A stretch of DNA of 64,000 nucleotides from Heligmosomoides polygyrus polygyrus (GCA_947396885.1 OX377206.1:83697960-83761959), one strand, 5' to 3'; counted from the first letter of the stretch, positions 52,001-62,614 are shown. The notes: generated by a model not told the origin, from the sequence alone. Made by a program: numbers and translations.

Positions 52001-55000
52001 TGATGGGCCTAAGCGAGAATTTAATAGACTATTACAGTCACCAATCGTTGTCTCATAATGTAGTGGACAATGTCACAGCCCGAAACGAAAAGACGAAGAT
52101 TTTAGCCCCGTATGCCGCAATAGTTTTGAAGCATATAAACAGCAGCAGACTTGCTCAAGAGTGCATGTCGCCGCATTTTCTTCCTATCTGCCACTATTAC
52201 GTTCACAAGGCATTCGGCGTGAACATCAATTGGTTGTATTACTGGTCATGGAGTACCACAGGGCATATTAAAATAAGGAACACAAATTATTAGTTATTAT
52301 GATTAAATACTACAAATTTCTACACGGTGTCTGTGGACTTGACAAACGTTACTTCTTCGTGGTGAAACCATCCAGAACCCGAGGTGGAGGACAGATACTA
52401 TCATCGAATACTGCAAAATCTTCAACTTGACATTTTTTTTTTGTTAATAGAGCAGGTTCGGATTATATGAAACTTTGCAAAAACACAGTTACTCTATAAA
52501 AGCTGAAGCCATTTAATGCGAATGCAAGTCGATTCATAAATAATTCTAGAAAAAACGGGTTCTTGTGGCATGACCTATCTTGATTTGTTCTTTCTTCTAT
52601 TCTCCATTCATCTCTGGGTGTTTTTATAGCATGTTTTTTTTCTAATTATTCTATAAGACTTTGGCCTAGATAGTTAGCCAATGTCATATGTATGTCATTC
52701 TATACCGTTTCTAATTACATTGTTCTTCACATGGATTTTAGCCATGTAATAAATAATAACAACAAAAAATATTCGTACAAAATGGTTACGTGCCTGCAGA
52801 TCTTTGTTAGCCTTTACTACTGCGTCCTTAGTCTTCTTCAACTCAATCGCTGTATCCTCTTGCAACTGCTTCTCACCTGGAAAATGGATATGTGAGAACA
52901 CTATGGATAAAAATCCAGCGCTAGCTTACTTACGACGAAGTTCGTTCTCCAGCGTATCCAACGACTCTCGTGCTGTCGACAATTCCTTTGTTGTACGGGA
53001 CTGAGCCCGCTCCTGTTCTTCGAGCTGTCGCTTCAATTCACGAATGTTCTCCTCTGCTTGAGCGGTACGCCTACGTTCGGTGTTTAGGTCGACTTCGAGA
53101 AGTTCACGCAAAGCACTTTCGTCATGCACTGTGCATCTCACGGTGTCAAGCCTTAACAAATTCAGGTTTGTAATACAAACGACTGCCAGAACGAAGGCAA
53201 TCTAAACAACAAAAGAAAAGTAGTAAGAAACAACGATTTCTCAGAAACTTATCGTAATCAACCTACATTTGAAGAAGCTTCGTTATCTCCTTGTCCCGAA
53301 TAATAATATCTTTCTTCAGCTGCTCTTCAAAAGTGCCCGAATATCGGCGAGAAGAACCGAGCCTTAAAATATGCACAGCTGCTATGTGTACTTCCTAAAG
53401 GAAACAACACTATATTGATAAGCTATTTTGTTTCCACAGGAGAAATCTAAAGAATCAGACAATACACACATGGTATTGAAGATTTTCTCTTCAATATTAT
53501 TGCAGGAAAGATTCTCAACACGATGAATTCTTCGACATTGTTATCCTTCCTTCCTAATACCCATCTAGCAAAGCATACCTAATTATTTCAGCCTCTTTTG
53601 CTCTGTTCTGCTCCTCTAGTTTCTTGCACCTCGTAGCAAGGTCATGCGTAATCCTGAAAAATAGGAGCCACTTGAGAAACAGCAATATTTGAAACCGCAG
53701 AATGTTGGTGTTCTAATGCTTAGATTTCGCAACATTTAAGGAACGTACCCCCAATCACATCTTTCTTCGTCAGGGTCCGAGAGCAACCACGATATGAAGT
53801 AATAGATCATGGCCGCGATAAGAAGGGCGAAATTGACAAGCAAACCAATTCCTGTAAAATTATTTTGCAATTTTGCTGAAGCAAGTACTACTCCATGGAA
53901 TCATAAATACAACATATGCTCACCAGCATCATTAACATCAGCAAATGGCGGAATGTTCCTGGCAGATTTTGACACCGAACTTAGCACTATATTAAAAACA
54001 CCTATAAATAGCATGGATTGTGAGAATTAACAGACTTTAAGTCAAAATTATAAATTAACATACCTGACGAAGCTAGCGCGGTAAGGTTTATATGTTTGAT
54101 AGGGAATGTCATGTTCTCCTTTGCAGACACCTCATCATGTGCTGGTTTTTCGACGCTTGCGTTGAGCTCTTCAATCGTAATGGGTTTGGGATCAGGTGGA
54201 ATAGTTTCACTCCCCACAGGGCAACCGCCATCACGCTCACAATACTGAAAGAGACAGAAATAACGCTCGCAATACAAAGGGCAGACCTAGAAAAGATAAT
54301 GCAGCTCTCTAATGCAGAATTTATTTTACTGTATTAAATGATACTTTATTTAACAAACATTACCCATCTAACAATCTACACTACTAGCAAAGCACAGAAT
54401 AAGAAGCGCGACTTGTTAAAATAATAAGCTTGAGAAAGAAGATTGTTTAAGGCCCCCACCAGGGGTGTGCGTAATTACGATTTACGATTTACGATTTTAC
54501 GATTTACGGCTATTTTGACCGAATTTTTTACGATTTACGATTTACGACATTTTGGGTCGTAAATCGTAAATTTTCGCAAATGTGATCTTTGATCAAAACC
54601 AATTGGCGTCCAAATGTATGTAGTGGATCGGGTTACAAAGATGTGCCCACCCTAATGTTGTCCTCTTACGGCTCATTCCCACTTCCCCTGAGAATTGTCT
54701 TTGATGATCTAATGTGTTACTGTGACAGAAGGCACCGTCCTGTGTGCATGCTTCTCAAGTTCGACCTATCTCGGTACATGTCGCGAAGGTGAGCAGCACT
54801 GGTGGGTGGGAGCGCACCAGCCAATAGTAACCAAGCAGAGCACAGACCGACCACATGCCAGCAGTTCAGGGCACGAGCTGTACACGCCCTCTCTGAATGG
54901 CACGCTCATTCAAGGCGGTCTGATTGGATGGGGCGTTCCCAACTCCCAATCCTGCCCGTCTTCGCGACATATGCCCAAATCCACGATCGAACATCATTTG

Positions 55001-58000
55001 TGATTGGAAGCGGAGTCTAGTGAGTTGCAGCAACTCACTGCACTCATGTGGAAAGAATAAACCACTAATGTTTCCGTCGGTTTGCATTGTAATTTATAGG
55101 GAGTAGCAAACTGATACAAAAAGTGGTAAAACCGAGCGCGTAGCATTTCAATAATGGGTCGAACTGATTTTGACAGTTTTGATCTTCATTTTCGGTGGTG
55201 TGATTGAGTTTATTGTATTGACCCTACCTAAGCTTACGATTCTGAAGACTCTCGGAGAGCAAACGTTTGTTACAGATCTGGCGAAGGGTAGCCTAAGCAA
55301 GTGCAGAGAATTATTAAATAGAACTGGAATATTATAAACCTTTCGAAATATTACAAAGCAAGACAAAATCTTACAAGAAACCCGGCGCATTGGTCAGTGG
55401 TGAAACGATTTTCTTAATTTTTAGTTTTAGCAGCGAATTTTTCGCTGTTGTTTCTGCTAAGTCCTAGATTTATATGCAAGCTAAGGAAATGGTATTAAAT
55501 TAGGAATTTAATGAATATTCAAACGTTGCAGGCTTTTCGTTGGAATACCATGCATAGGCTTAAATCAGGTTTTTGAATTTACAGTTTTTTCGACCTTCTT
55601 CAAACGTGTAAGGTTAGGTTGAAAGATGTCTTACAGAAGAAAGCGTGAAAAAAGAAAGAGTTTGGTAAGAAAACTGCTCAACTTAAGTTGAAATTATTAA
55701 GACAAATAAATAAATATTGAATCACATCTGATTAAAATTAGCAGAAAAAGCCTCTGGAAATTTAGTTGTACTGCACCACAGTTCAGGTGACTCTTACGAT
55801 TTACGATTTACGGCGGTTTTTTCGTAATTACGATTTACGATTTACGAAATTTCAAATTTCATTTACGCACACCCCTGGCCCCCACACACTTCTGCAGCAA
55901 CGCCACTCGCCGCTATGGTTAAGGATAAGGTCGCTGCCGGTGGCACGGACGCCACCGGCAGCAAGCTCTGCGTCCCTGCCCTATGGTTAAGGATAGGGCC
56001 GTGGCGTTGCCACAGAAGTGTGTGGGGGCCTTTAGTCTAATCCAACATCCGACATATTTTGCGATCTATTATAATTCTATCGTGTCGGCTACTGCATAAA
56101 GTGCATATTTTCTGCCCTTTTAACTTTGACAAGGGGGCTGCTACAGGAAAAAAGTGTCGCTCCCACGCCAATAATGGAATTTTCGGGCGCTTGCTATGCC
56201 AAAACCACTTGAGAGCACGCTAAATTCATGGCTACACATTGCTCGGTTCTCCTTAAATCGAAATCATTTTACGCTCAGAGTTAAACTGCCGGCGTTAAAA
56301 CACCAGGAAAATACCCAAAATAATTATTTCACGAAGTAATCATATTCCCGCTTGGCATTGTGTCTCTACCACACCTCCTATTCTAAAAGCTTTGCATTTC
56401 GAAACAGTAATATCTACTCTTTTCATGCAAAATGATCGCAGTGAATAAAACCAAAAGGAAAAAAGCTCTTTTCGCTCCTGAAAACAGCTTACTAGGGTAG
56501 ATCTCGCGCAATATGCAGCTAGGAGCAGAAAAGATACAACATGCGTAAGTTGCGGCATTAGGTAAGGCTACAGGAGAGGATAGGCGCGTGTAGCACAGTC
56601 GGAGGAGGTGCCGGCTGTCGTGTGCACCCGATACCAGGTTCCTGGTAGAGATTTCCCACCCAGGCCAGGCAAGCCTTCCATCAATGCGGGGTCGGTGAAT
56701 CGGTACCAGACTTGCCTGGGAAGGATAAAGCGTTCACTTGTTTATCGACTGGCCATCGCAAGACATTGTATGGCCAAATTGTATTCAAATCGCCTCCACG
56801 ACATCCCATAGAAGTAGATGCGTGGCGCATCCCGAAAGGGATTGGGTGACGCCCTCCTTTATCCCTCTATAGGATAGGATACAGATTCTAGTACAGAAAG
56901 TCAGAACAACTCTATAAATCTACGCTAACTTCGAAAAATATATGCATTATAGTATGCAATGCAGCGCCACCTAAACCGTAAGTGTTACATCTTTAATCTG
57001 GTGCGAATATCTGGTGGCAATTAGGGTGCTCAAGGACAACAGCACACTTCACTGATAAAGAATTTTTTGAATTCTCACAGGAATCTCAGTAAAGGGGATG
57101 ATACTAGAGGCGAAACTGGAATCCAGTTTAATCAAACCACGCCCCTAATATCAGCAAGCGAAAAAATAGCATACACTTCGGACCATTTTTACGTAATGAA
57201 CGCCATTCTTTGGAAGAAAAAAGCTGACAAAACGTATTGCTGAATAGCCTTTTCACTAATAAACGAAAAAATTGTAATACATTGTGAGAGCCATACATAC
57301 CTCTACACCAGTAACTGGATCCTTCGTATTCGCAATGGAATCACCGAGATGACTCTCAGGTGTCAATTTTGTTGGCAGCTGAGAAGGCGGTGTACTGATG
57401 TCAACGCTAGGTAACGCCGTTGTTGCCTCGTGAATCTCACCTGGCGCTTCAAACAATATAGATGGTACTCAAGAACCGACGATGAGGGGAAATCACAATA
57501 CCTTTAGGTGGATCAGGCTGCTTCTCAGGCTCGATGTTCGGGCTGGGGGTTTCTTGTGGTGTTATTGGGACAGAAGGTTTTTCCACAGGAGTCGCGATAG
57601 GTGGCGGTACCGTGACCGTCTCTTCCACAGAAATGCCACTTGGTGGTTGGACTGGTAACGGCGTCGACGGTAACGGCTCCACGCCTGCCGCTGTCGATGG
57701 CACAACGTTGGCCTTAAAACCGTCGTACACATCAGGCTCGAACGAAGATAACTGAATAATGGAAGCATCACCAACACGCCAACTCCACGACTCCACAACA
57801 ATATTTTCTACTCGCCCACTTATGGAGGAGCTAGTGCGCTCAATAGAACAAACTCAACGTTTTCAGCCGACCTATGTCTCACCAATAATTAATTTTTGAT
57901 CCATAAACGACTTCCTTCAACTTCCTGAGGAGCCAACATTAATATAAAAATAAACCTGCAACTACGGATTACAAAACAGAAAATTACACAAAGTCCCTCT

Positions 58001-61000
58001 TCTCAGGAACTCCACACGCACTCAGTATTATTCCGTATTATCAACTTCTCCCTAAGATAGTGGTCAAGAAATAATGAATCGATAAATTCCACCACCCTTG
58101 AAGCACTTTTAGGAAATTCGCGGGATTCACCCCTCCCCCTTCTTGTTGCTCGGACAAATAACTCCGCTGAATTATTTTTGGCGCTTCAACAGTCAGTCGT
58201 CGGACTTCAGCAGAAAGCTGTGAAATTAAAACTATGAAATCCTTCATTCCATAACCCATGCATCCCAGGAAAGAGTTCTTGTGATAAAAATAGTTCCTCC
58301 AGAAATTTTCCATATCCTTGGTTGGCCTGGGCGGGGAACCCGAACCAGCAACTTGGTATCGGGTGCAAGCGACAGCCGGCGCCTCCTCCGATTGCGCTTC
58401 ACGCGCCCCAATCCGAAAAACTAAGGAGCAAATATTACTTTCTTAGAGAAGTAGCTGACATAATGTATCAACCAAAGACTGAACACACTGTTACAGAACC
58501 ACATCATGTTTTCGATACAGATAGAACGAAGTCACTTCCACAGAAAAAAGTCTTGCTGGCAAGCCCACTTTATTTTTCACTAAACCTCTTCAACAAGCTA
58601 CAGATTTAGAAATTCATAGCAATGCTGGCCATCTCATGCTTTAACGAACTAGAGTGACGTATTCATCAACGTGTTATCATTTTTTAGGGCTTTGACCAGT
58701 ATTTCATAATGACTAAACCATACACCCCACATTTTTATCATTTGAATTTGAAGCCCTCATAACGGATGGAATACGTCCATTATGGGGGATTTATGGAATT
58801 TCACTGCACGGCAAACATATGCGCACGGAGACAGAACTGGCACCAGCACAATCTCTTACTTGCTGCTTCACATTAAGCGATTGAGTAGTTGGTCCGATGA
58901 TGTCAGCAGATGAAAGGCGAGTAGTCGGAACTGGATCAGCGGCAGCATTTACAGTTTGCGAAGAATTAGCATCAGAACTCATCTTCAAGGGATCCACTGA
59001 TTCTATTTCCTTAATTGGTACAGTGAATACAACTACAACACACATCAAAAGAGCGTGTTAAATGCTAGAACCAATTTCCCCCGCCATAGCGACCATATCA
59101 AAATGTTAGTGATGTTGCATTTATAGAAAAGGATGTTCCATATACCTCTCAACGCTGGAGAAAGACATAGAAAGAGGGACAAAATGAGCATGAAACTGTA
59201 GCTTCCCAAAAGGACGAACCTGTAGTACTCAATGAAACTGAAAGATCACAAACCTGCGCTTCTCGTTGTCTTTCCGCTTGAACGAGTGCTGCATCTCGTG
59301 CCATCAGTTCAGCGATCTGCTTCTCCATTTCAGGTAGCGGGACCTTAAATGCCTTCTTAAACCAATTCATTAATGAGCGTAGTCTCACGCAACCCAATGT
59401 GAATAATGAGTGAGCTTCTTAGCAGATTGGAATCTGTCGCTATCTCGGCACACTTTTGAGGAGTTTGCAGCTATCAAATAACGCTTTATCAGAACCCGGG
59501 CTCATAGGGGTGAAATCGCTATCCTATTAGTTTGGTTCACAGGAAATGCGGCTTTTGCTGAGAACCTGACGTTTGAATTAACAACATATGAGCGAAAAGC
59601 TACACATGTTTCTTAAAAACGTTGTAGCGTTGATGGACTTGGAACCGTAAAGATGTAGATTACTTTCTCGGCCTATCAACAAGCGATATGGTGAAACATT
59701 TCACCATATCGCTTGTTGGTAAGTCGCGCTATCAAGGATTTCGGCAGTATTTTCCCGTTAGATTGCTGTAAGTCGTTGACGAATCTGACCCATGAGTTAT
59801 GAAACTACATGACTCAACTCTCGTAACTGCAAAGCTATCCTCTTGCAAGACCACGTTAAGTTGCACCATATCTTTGATCAAAAAACAACCCTGGATGATT
59901 TCATGCAGCAAACTTCTCTAACTCTCTTCACAGGATCACTAACTCCATTCCAGAAAAAAGGAAGAAATCGAGCTCAATTTTCTCCTAGTTATGGACTATG
60001 GGCGGAAAATATTGATGAAGAACGTTTTCTTTGTTTAAGGGCAATCCACACTAAAATACAAATAGAATGGTACCAAGTCGTGATGCTGTATAAACAGTGA
60101 ATAATAAACCACAATGTGGTTTATTTATCTCTTAAAAGAAGAAGTGTTTAGCTAATGTGCTTCAGTATTGGAATTTCCTAGCACACTAAATCTTCTAGGG
60201 ATGTGTGATACTAAGTACACACCACTATAAGAATTGTAAATTACCTTTTCATGCGCAGCTCCTGAAGGCGTCGACTCAGGTCCAGCTGTCGATGCACTCA
60301 CCGGGACAGGTGCCAGAGTAACAGGTACAACATTAACGGGCGTGGGTGGTGGCGTTGTAAGTACATTTACCGGCGTAGGCGGCGGTACGTTTACTGGAGC
60401 AGGCGGTGCTGTTGTAGACATCACGACTTCTGAAAGTTACAGGTAAGGTGTTAAACTGTAAATGCATCAGTAAGCCAACACTGAGCAAGATAGGTATCGT
60501 TACCGGGTTGAAGCACCTCCACGGGAACAGCAGTCTTCTGCTCATGGACTTCATTACCGACAGTGGTAGCCTGGTCCACTTTAGGTTGTACGGCCTCATG
60601 AGTGTGAGTTGGAAGAGCTGCTAAATCATCACTAACCTATGCCTACACGAACACTGAACAGAGACAGCAACACAATACTCACCTACACCCTGAGGATGCA
60701 CATGGGTATGAGCTGCACCATGAGAATGTGCACTGTGAGCACCTGCTTCGTGACTGTGACCGTGACCACCTCCACTATGGCTATGACCATGATGACCACT
60801 TCCGGAATTGGTCACCTCAGGTAGAGGAAACAGCTCGGGATCAGGAAGTTTATGCTCCTTTGCGTAATTTTGCGCCTGCACATTGTAATCCCGCACCAGA
60901 TCGACATCAGCACGAATCGTACCTGTAGAAAACCACATAATATGGGTTACAATAAAACCAAGCAAAAAAACTGAACAGGTAGGATGTAATTTTCACCTAG

Positions 61001-62614
61001 AACTCTTTTCTCTCCCAAATCTGCACGATCCTGGCTGATCTCCTTCAGCTCTTTCTTCTCAACGATAGCGTTTCGAAGAAATTCAACATAGCTTCCCATA
61101 TCGATGGCGCCGATGTAAAAATTGCCCCTCGTTCCGTCAGCTAGCTGTAACAGAATCCCGCTTGAACCATAACACCAAACCACCTAGACAACAAAGCTCA
61201 AACGGTACCAGAATTAATACGTAACTGTGCAGCACACAACATAAAAGACGATATTGGTCATGACCTTCGCAAATACAAATAAACGAATAAATAAAATTCG
61301 CCGTGGTAGTCAAACGGTTAACCCTTTCACGACACGCGCGATTTTCAGGTGACCGTCGCGTGGGACAGCGCGCATTTTTCCCGCGCGCTGATTATTTTTA
61401 TTAATTTTTTTGTACTATTTGTTAGATATGAAAAAAACAGCAACAAATGAAGCTTCCCATGGACCATCTTGACCATAGCTATTAGTGAACTTATTGATTA
61501 AAATTGCGCTATTAAATGTGAGATAATTTTCCATGAACTATTTTTTATGATGGTGTCCGACGACATCGTCGGACAATGTCGTGAAAGGGTTAACATAAAT
61601 ATATTACATGTTAAACTAGTATATCTATAGATCGATATGCCCAAGTCGAACTGAAAATTTCGATATTATGACCATCTCTCTTATACAGTTACGTTTCTGA
61701 AGTCAATAGATTTTTTTTTACAAACTTTAAGGTGCGGAGTGGGCTTGTGTCCACAGTACACAATTTCTCAAGCCAATCACTGAACTAGGTTAGGCGAACA
61801 AGTCCGGGACATCACTGATCTAATTTAAATTACCAGGAAAGAGGCTTAGACGCATATCTGGGCGGCGAAAACCAAGACCGCTGCGATAATCTCCACCCTT
61901 CAAATAGTAAAGTAGTATGTTCCATGGTTGCAGAGTCCTTGGGCCTACCAAGTTAGCGGACTCGATAGTCTATTATGGAGTCGCATAGCTTCACAACGCA
62001 TAGTTTCCACAATGAATATGCAAAGAAGCAAAAATATTGCTTCATAGGCGCGAGATCAGGTGCTCGATTCCCTGCCTTGTAGTATTTTCGCTCTTTTTCT
62101 ACATAATCGATGCTTGGAAGGTATTGCCTTGTATGACGGTGAGACTCCATAGTGAACCACCGCGGCCCCTTACCGAGTAGGCTCAAGGACATCCCAAAAA
62201 TGAACATGACATCTCCTCCCTATTTGAAGGGAGGAGATTCCCGCCGTGGTATTCATTTGCGGCCTTTTGACACACGCCAGAGATCCTTTTCTCTAGAGCT
62301 ACACCCATGGTTGTTTCGAAGCGGGCGCAACTCAGTACATGCTGACCTTAGATCGTGGTGACAGAAGTCATCTGGACAAAAAGAATGAAAAATAAACGAA
62401 GACAAAATACTGATTCCAAATTTCAATTCGCTTCTTTTCAATTCAGAAGATTCATGTCTTCAGAGGTAAAACAAACTTACCACACCTTCCATTAAATCGG
62501 TTCGATCACTGTATTTTATAGCAGTGACGTCAATCAGTACACCTTCGCTGACAGAAAGAAAGGCTTCGTGAGTAGATGTCATTACTCTCTTCACTTTCGC
62601 TTTGAACAAAACCT
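43079..62614 (-). CDS. MIA3: TANGO1/MIA3-like ER cargo receptor, 27 exons, 5' end missing
   Basis: Coding exons, high to low: 62614-62481, 61183-60997, 60922-60683, 60620-60504, 60429-60245, 59343-59254, 59009-58860, 57712-57502, 57446-57301, 54244-54064, 54001-53924, 53851-53749, 53653-53579, 53362-53267, 53151-52934, 52876-52794, 51047-50939, 50854-50665, 50578-50488, 50426-50325, 48766-48671, 48440-48330, 48078-47960, 47869-47734, 45262-45129, 43532-43372, 43107-43079 (TAG). They total 3,572 nt, all phases agree, and give about 1,189 residues. Order: SH3-like (1-107), His-rich (about 140-185), Pro/Thr-rich lumenal part, transmembrane helix (about 574-597), coiled coils (about 610-998), Pro-rich basic tail. 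TANGO1 proteins export collagen-sized cargo by linking lumenal cargo to COPII at ER exit sites. The first exon present begins with two bases of a split codon, so the signal peptide exon lies upstream. The name rests on architecture and the SH3 pattern, not on a search; another coiled-coil ER/Golgi protein remains possible. Confidence 0.7.
44636..44745 (-). repeat. Decayed tRNA-like repeat (family 2)
   Basis: On the minus strand a B-box-like stretch is followed by TTTTGATCGCAACAAA, the same tail as at 31144-31240 and 6015-6108. The head is strongly decayed. Confidence 0.4.
45556..45843 (+). repeat. SINE family 1 in a TANGO1-like gene intron
   Basis: Near-complete copy, antisense to the host gene, in the intron between exons 24 and 25. 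Confidence 0.85.
45905..47380. mobile_element. hAT-like element, non-autonomous
   Basis: It begins CAGGGATGTGCGGAAATTT and ends with the inverted AATTCCGCACATCCCTG. Both ends carry CGGAAAC-type subterminal repeats and a shared AATGGCCGGAAACC. Flanks GTTATTT and GTTATTAT are an imperfect duplication. It sits in the intron between exons 24 and 25. Confidence 0.65.
49464..49612. repeat. Tandem repeat, about 53-nt unit, three copies
   Basis: Units start GATGATGAGG or GATGATGC at 49464, 49518 and 49570 and share GGTTAGATCA and CTCGCTGTG. It lies in the intron between exons 20 and 21. Confidence 0.75.
49846..50060 (+). repeat. SINE family 1, truncated, in intron
   Basis: Diverged copy lacking the tail, in the intron between exons 20 and 21. 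Confidence 0.65.
53749..54244 (-). other. Exons 10-12: juxtamembrane region and transmembrane helix
   Basis: The exon at 54244-54064 follows TCTCTTTCAG and encodes YCERDGGCPVG, then a lumenal stretch with two N-glycosylation sequons (NMT and NLT). The short exon 54001-53924 follows TTTATAG. The exon 53851-53749 follows TTTTACAG and starts with a hydrophobic helix, GIGLLVNFALLIAAMIYYF, continuing to ISWLL, then an acidic SDPDEE. This single strong membrane span separates the lumenal part from the coiled coils, as in TANGO1, where the C-terminal half faces the cytosol. Confidence 0.8.
54450..56031. mobile_element. PIF/Harbinger-like MITE split by a hAT element
   Basis: The terminal inverted repeat is AGGCCCCCACACACTTCTG. 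The right half (55886-56031) folds on itself: the copy near 55886-55915 is inverted at about 56000-56031. TTA flanks both outer ends (54447-54449 and 56032-56034). The element, about 160 nt, is interrupted near its left end. A TTA duplication fits PIF/Harbinger-type MITEs. Confidence 0.75.
54460..55877. mobile_element. hAT-type element, non-autonomous
   Basis: Ends are CAGGGGTGTGCGTAA and its inverted copy, followed inside by repeated TTACGATTTACGA. The 8-bp duplication GCCCCCAC is exact at 54452-54459 and 55878-55885. Short CAGGGG ends with an 8-bp duplication are diagnostic of hAT. The interior (about 54600-55750) has no transposase that I recognise; short frames there look like chance. Confidence 0.85.
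56583..56869 (+). repeat. SINE family 1 in intron
   Basis: Near-complete copy in the large intron between exons 9 and 10, antisense to the host gene. Confidence 0.85.
57301..59343 (-). other. Exons 6-9: lumenal linker, short helical and Pro-rich pieces
   Basis: The exon at 59343-59254 encodes a charged helical run (EMEKQIAELMARD). The exon at 59009-58860 is Ser/Thr-rich. The exon at 57712-57502 is Pro-rich (VEKPSVPITPQETPSPN), and 57446-57301 continues it. Phases agree only if the acceptors of the first three end in AAG (TTTAAG, AATTAAG, TTTTAAG). The reading frame at 57712 is open further upstream to about 57840, so a longer exon 8 is possible. Exon 9 may start 6 nt later, after GCGCCAG. 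This is the least certain part of the model. Confidence 0.5.
58316..58410 (-). repeat. SINE family 1, head only
   Basis: Only the tRNA-like head and the first part of the body remain (CTTGGTTGGCCTGGGCGGGG to CACGCGCCCC), in the intron between exons 7 and 8, in the sense orientation. Confidence 0.8.
59678..59717. repeat. Perfect 19-bp inverted repeat with 2-nt loop
   Basis: AACAAGCGATATGGTGAAA is followed by CA and its exact complement. It lies in the intron between exons 5 and 6, in the position where a hairpin or a small MITE core could form. Confidence 0.85.
60245..60922 (-). other. Exons 3-5: His-rich and Pro/Thr-rich lumenal segment
   Basis: The exon at 60922-60683 encodes the run GHHGHSHSGGGHGHSHE and continues to about 13 histidines within 33 residues. 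The exons at 60620-60504 and 60429-60245 continue into low-complexity sequence in which the motif PPTPVNV is repeated. Acceptors are TTCTACAG, a tandem TTTAGCAG, and CTTTCAG; donors are GTGAGT, GTAACG and GTAATT. In TANGO1 proteins the lumenal part between the SH3 domain and the membrane helix is long, disordered and poorly conserved, which fits. The histidine cluster could bind metal or sense pH; that is inference. Confidence 0.65.
60997..62614 (-). other. Exons 1-2 of TANGO1-like gene: SH3/MIA-like domain
   Basis: The exon at 62614-62481 follows a TTTCAG acceptor and ends at GTAAGT; the next, 61183-60997, follows TTGTCTAG and ends at GTGAAA. The junction is in phase. The peptide shows the SH3-like run FLSVSEGVLIDV followed by SDRTDLMEGV, comparable to the family pattern of a G-D/E turn and an R-x-D-L-x-x-G segment, then a charged helix with the run KKELKEIS. 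In TANGO1 this lumenal SH3-like domain contacts cargo directly or through HSP47. The usual aromatic YFP-type end of the fold is weak here, so domain assignment is moderate. An in-frame ATG lies upstream at about 62649, but the strong acceptor argues for an internal exon. Confidence 0.6.
61322..61589. mobile_element. piggyBac-like MITE in first intron
   Basis: TTAA flanks both sides (61318-61321 and 61590-61593). The ends are CCCTTTCACGACA and its inverted copy. TTAA duplication plus CCCTTT ends fit piggyBac-type elements. The 268-nt length leaves no room for a transposase. Confidence 0.75.

Larger units (their letters stand above)
48330..53653 (-). other. Exons 13-22: cytosolic coiled-coil region
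   Basis: Ten exons encode heptad-rich, highly charged helices, for example KKLEEQNRAKEAEI, ENIRELKRQLEEQERAQ, EKQERQQLESKLSSLEAEL and MELKRMRNEHLKLE. One exon (50854-50665) interrupts the coil with a Gly- and acid-rich linker, GWSDFGDDIVGEADDD, before returning to coil. In the family these coils bind cTAGE5 and tethering partners and form rings at ER exit sites. Acceptors include TTTTTCAG, TTTTCCAG, GTTTAG and TGTTCAG; three end in AAG. The intron after 52794 requires a GC donor. Confidence 0.75.

Noticed and set aside
51946..52293. 115-codon plus-strand frame inside the long GC-AG intron
   Set aside because: No recognisable domain, opposite to the host gene, and no splice context.
53161..53220. 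Use of the TTGTTTAG acceptor to start exon 15 at about 53201
   Set aside because: It gives the wrong phase after exon 14 and would insert a second hydrophobic stretch into the coiled coil; the acceptor at 53152 keeps the frame.
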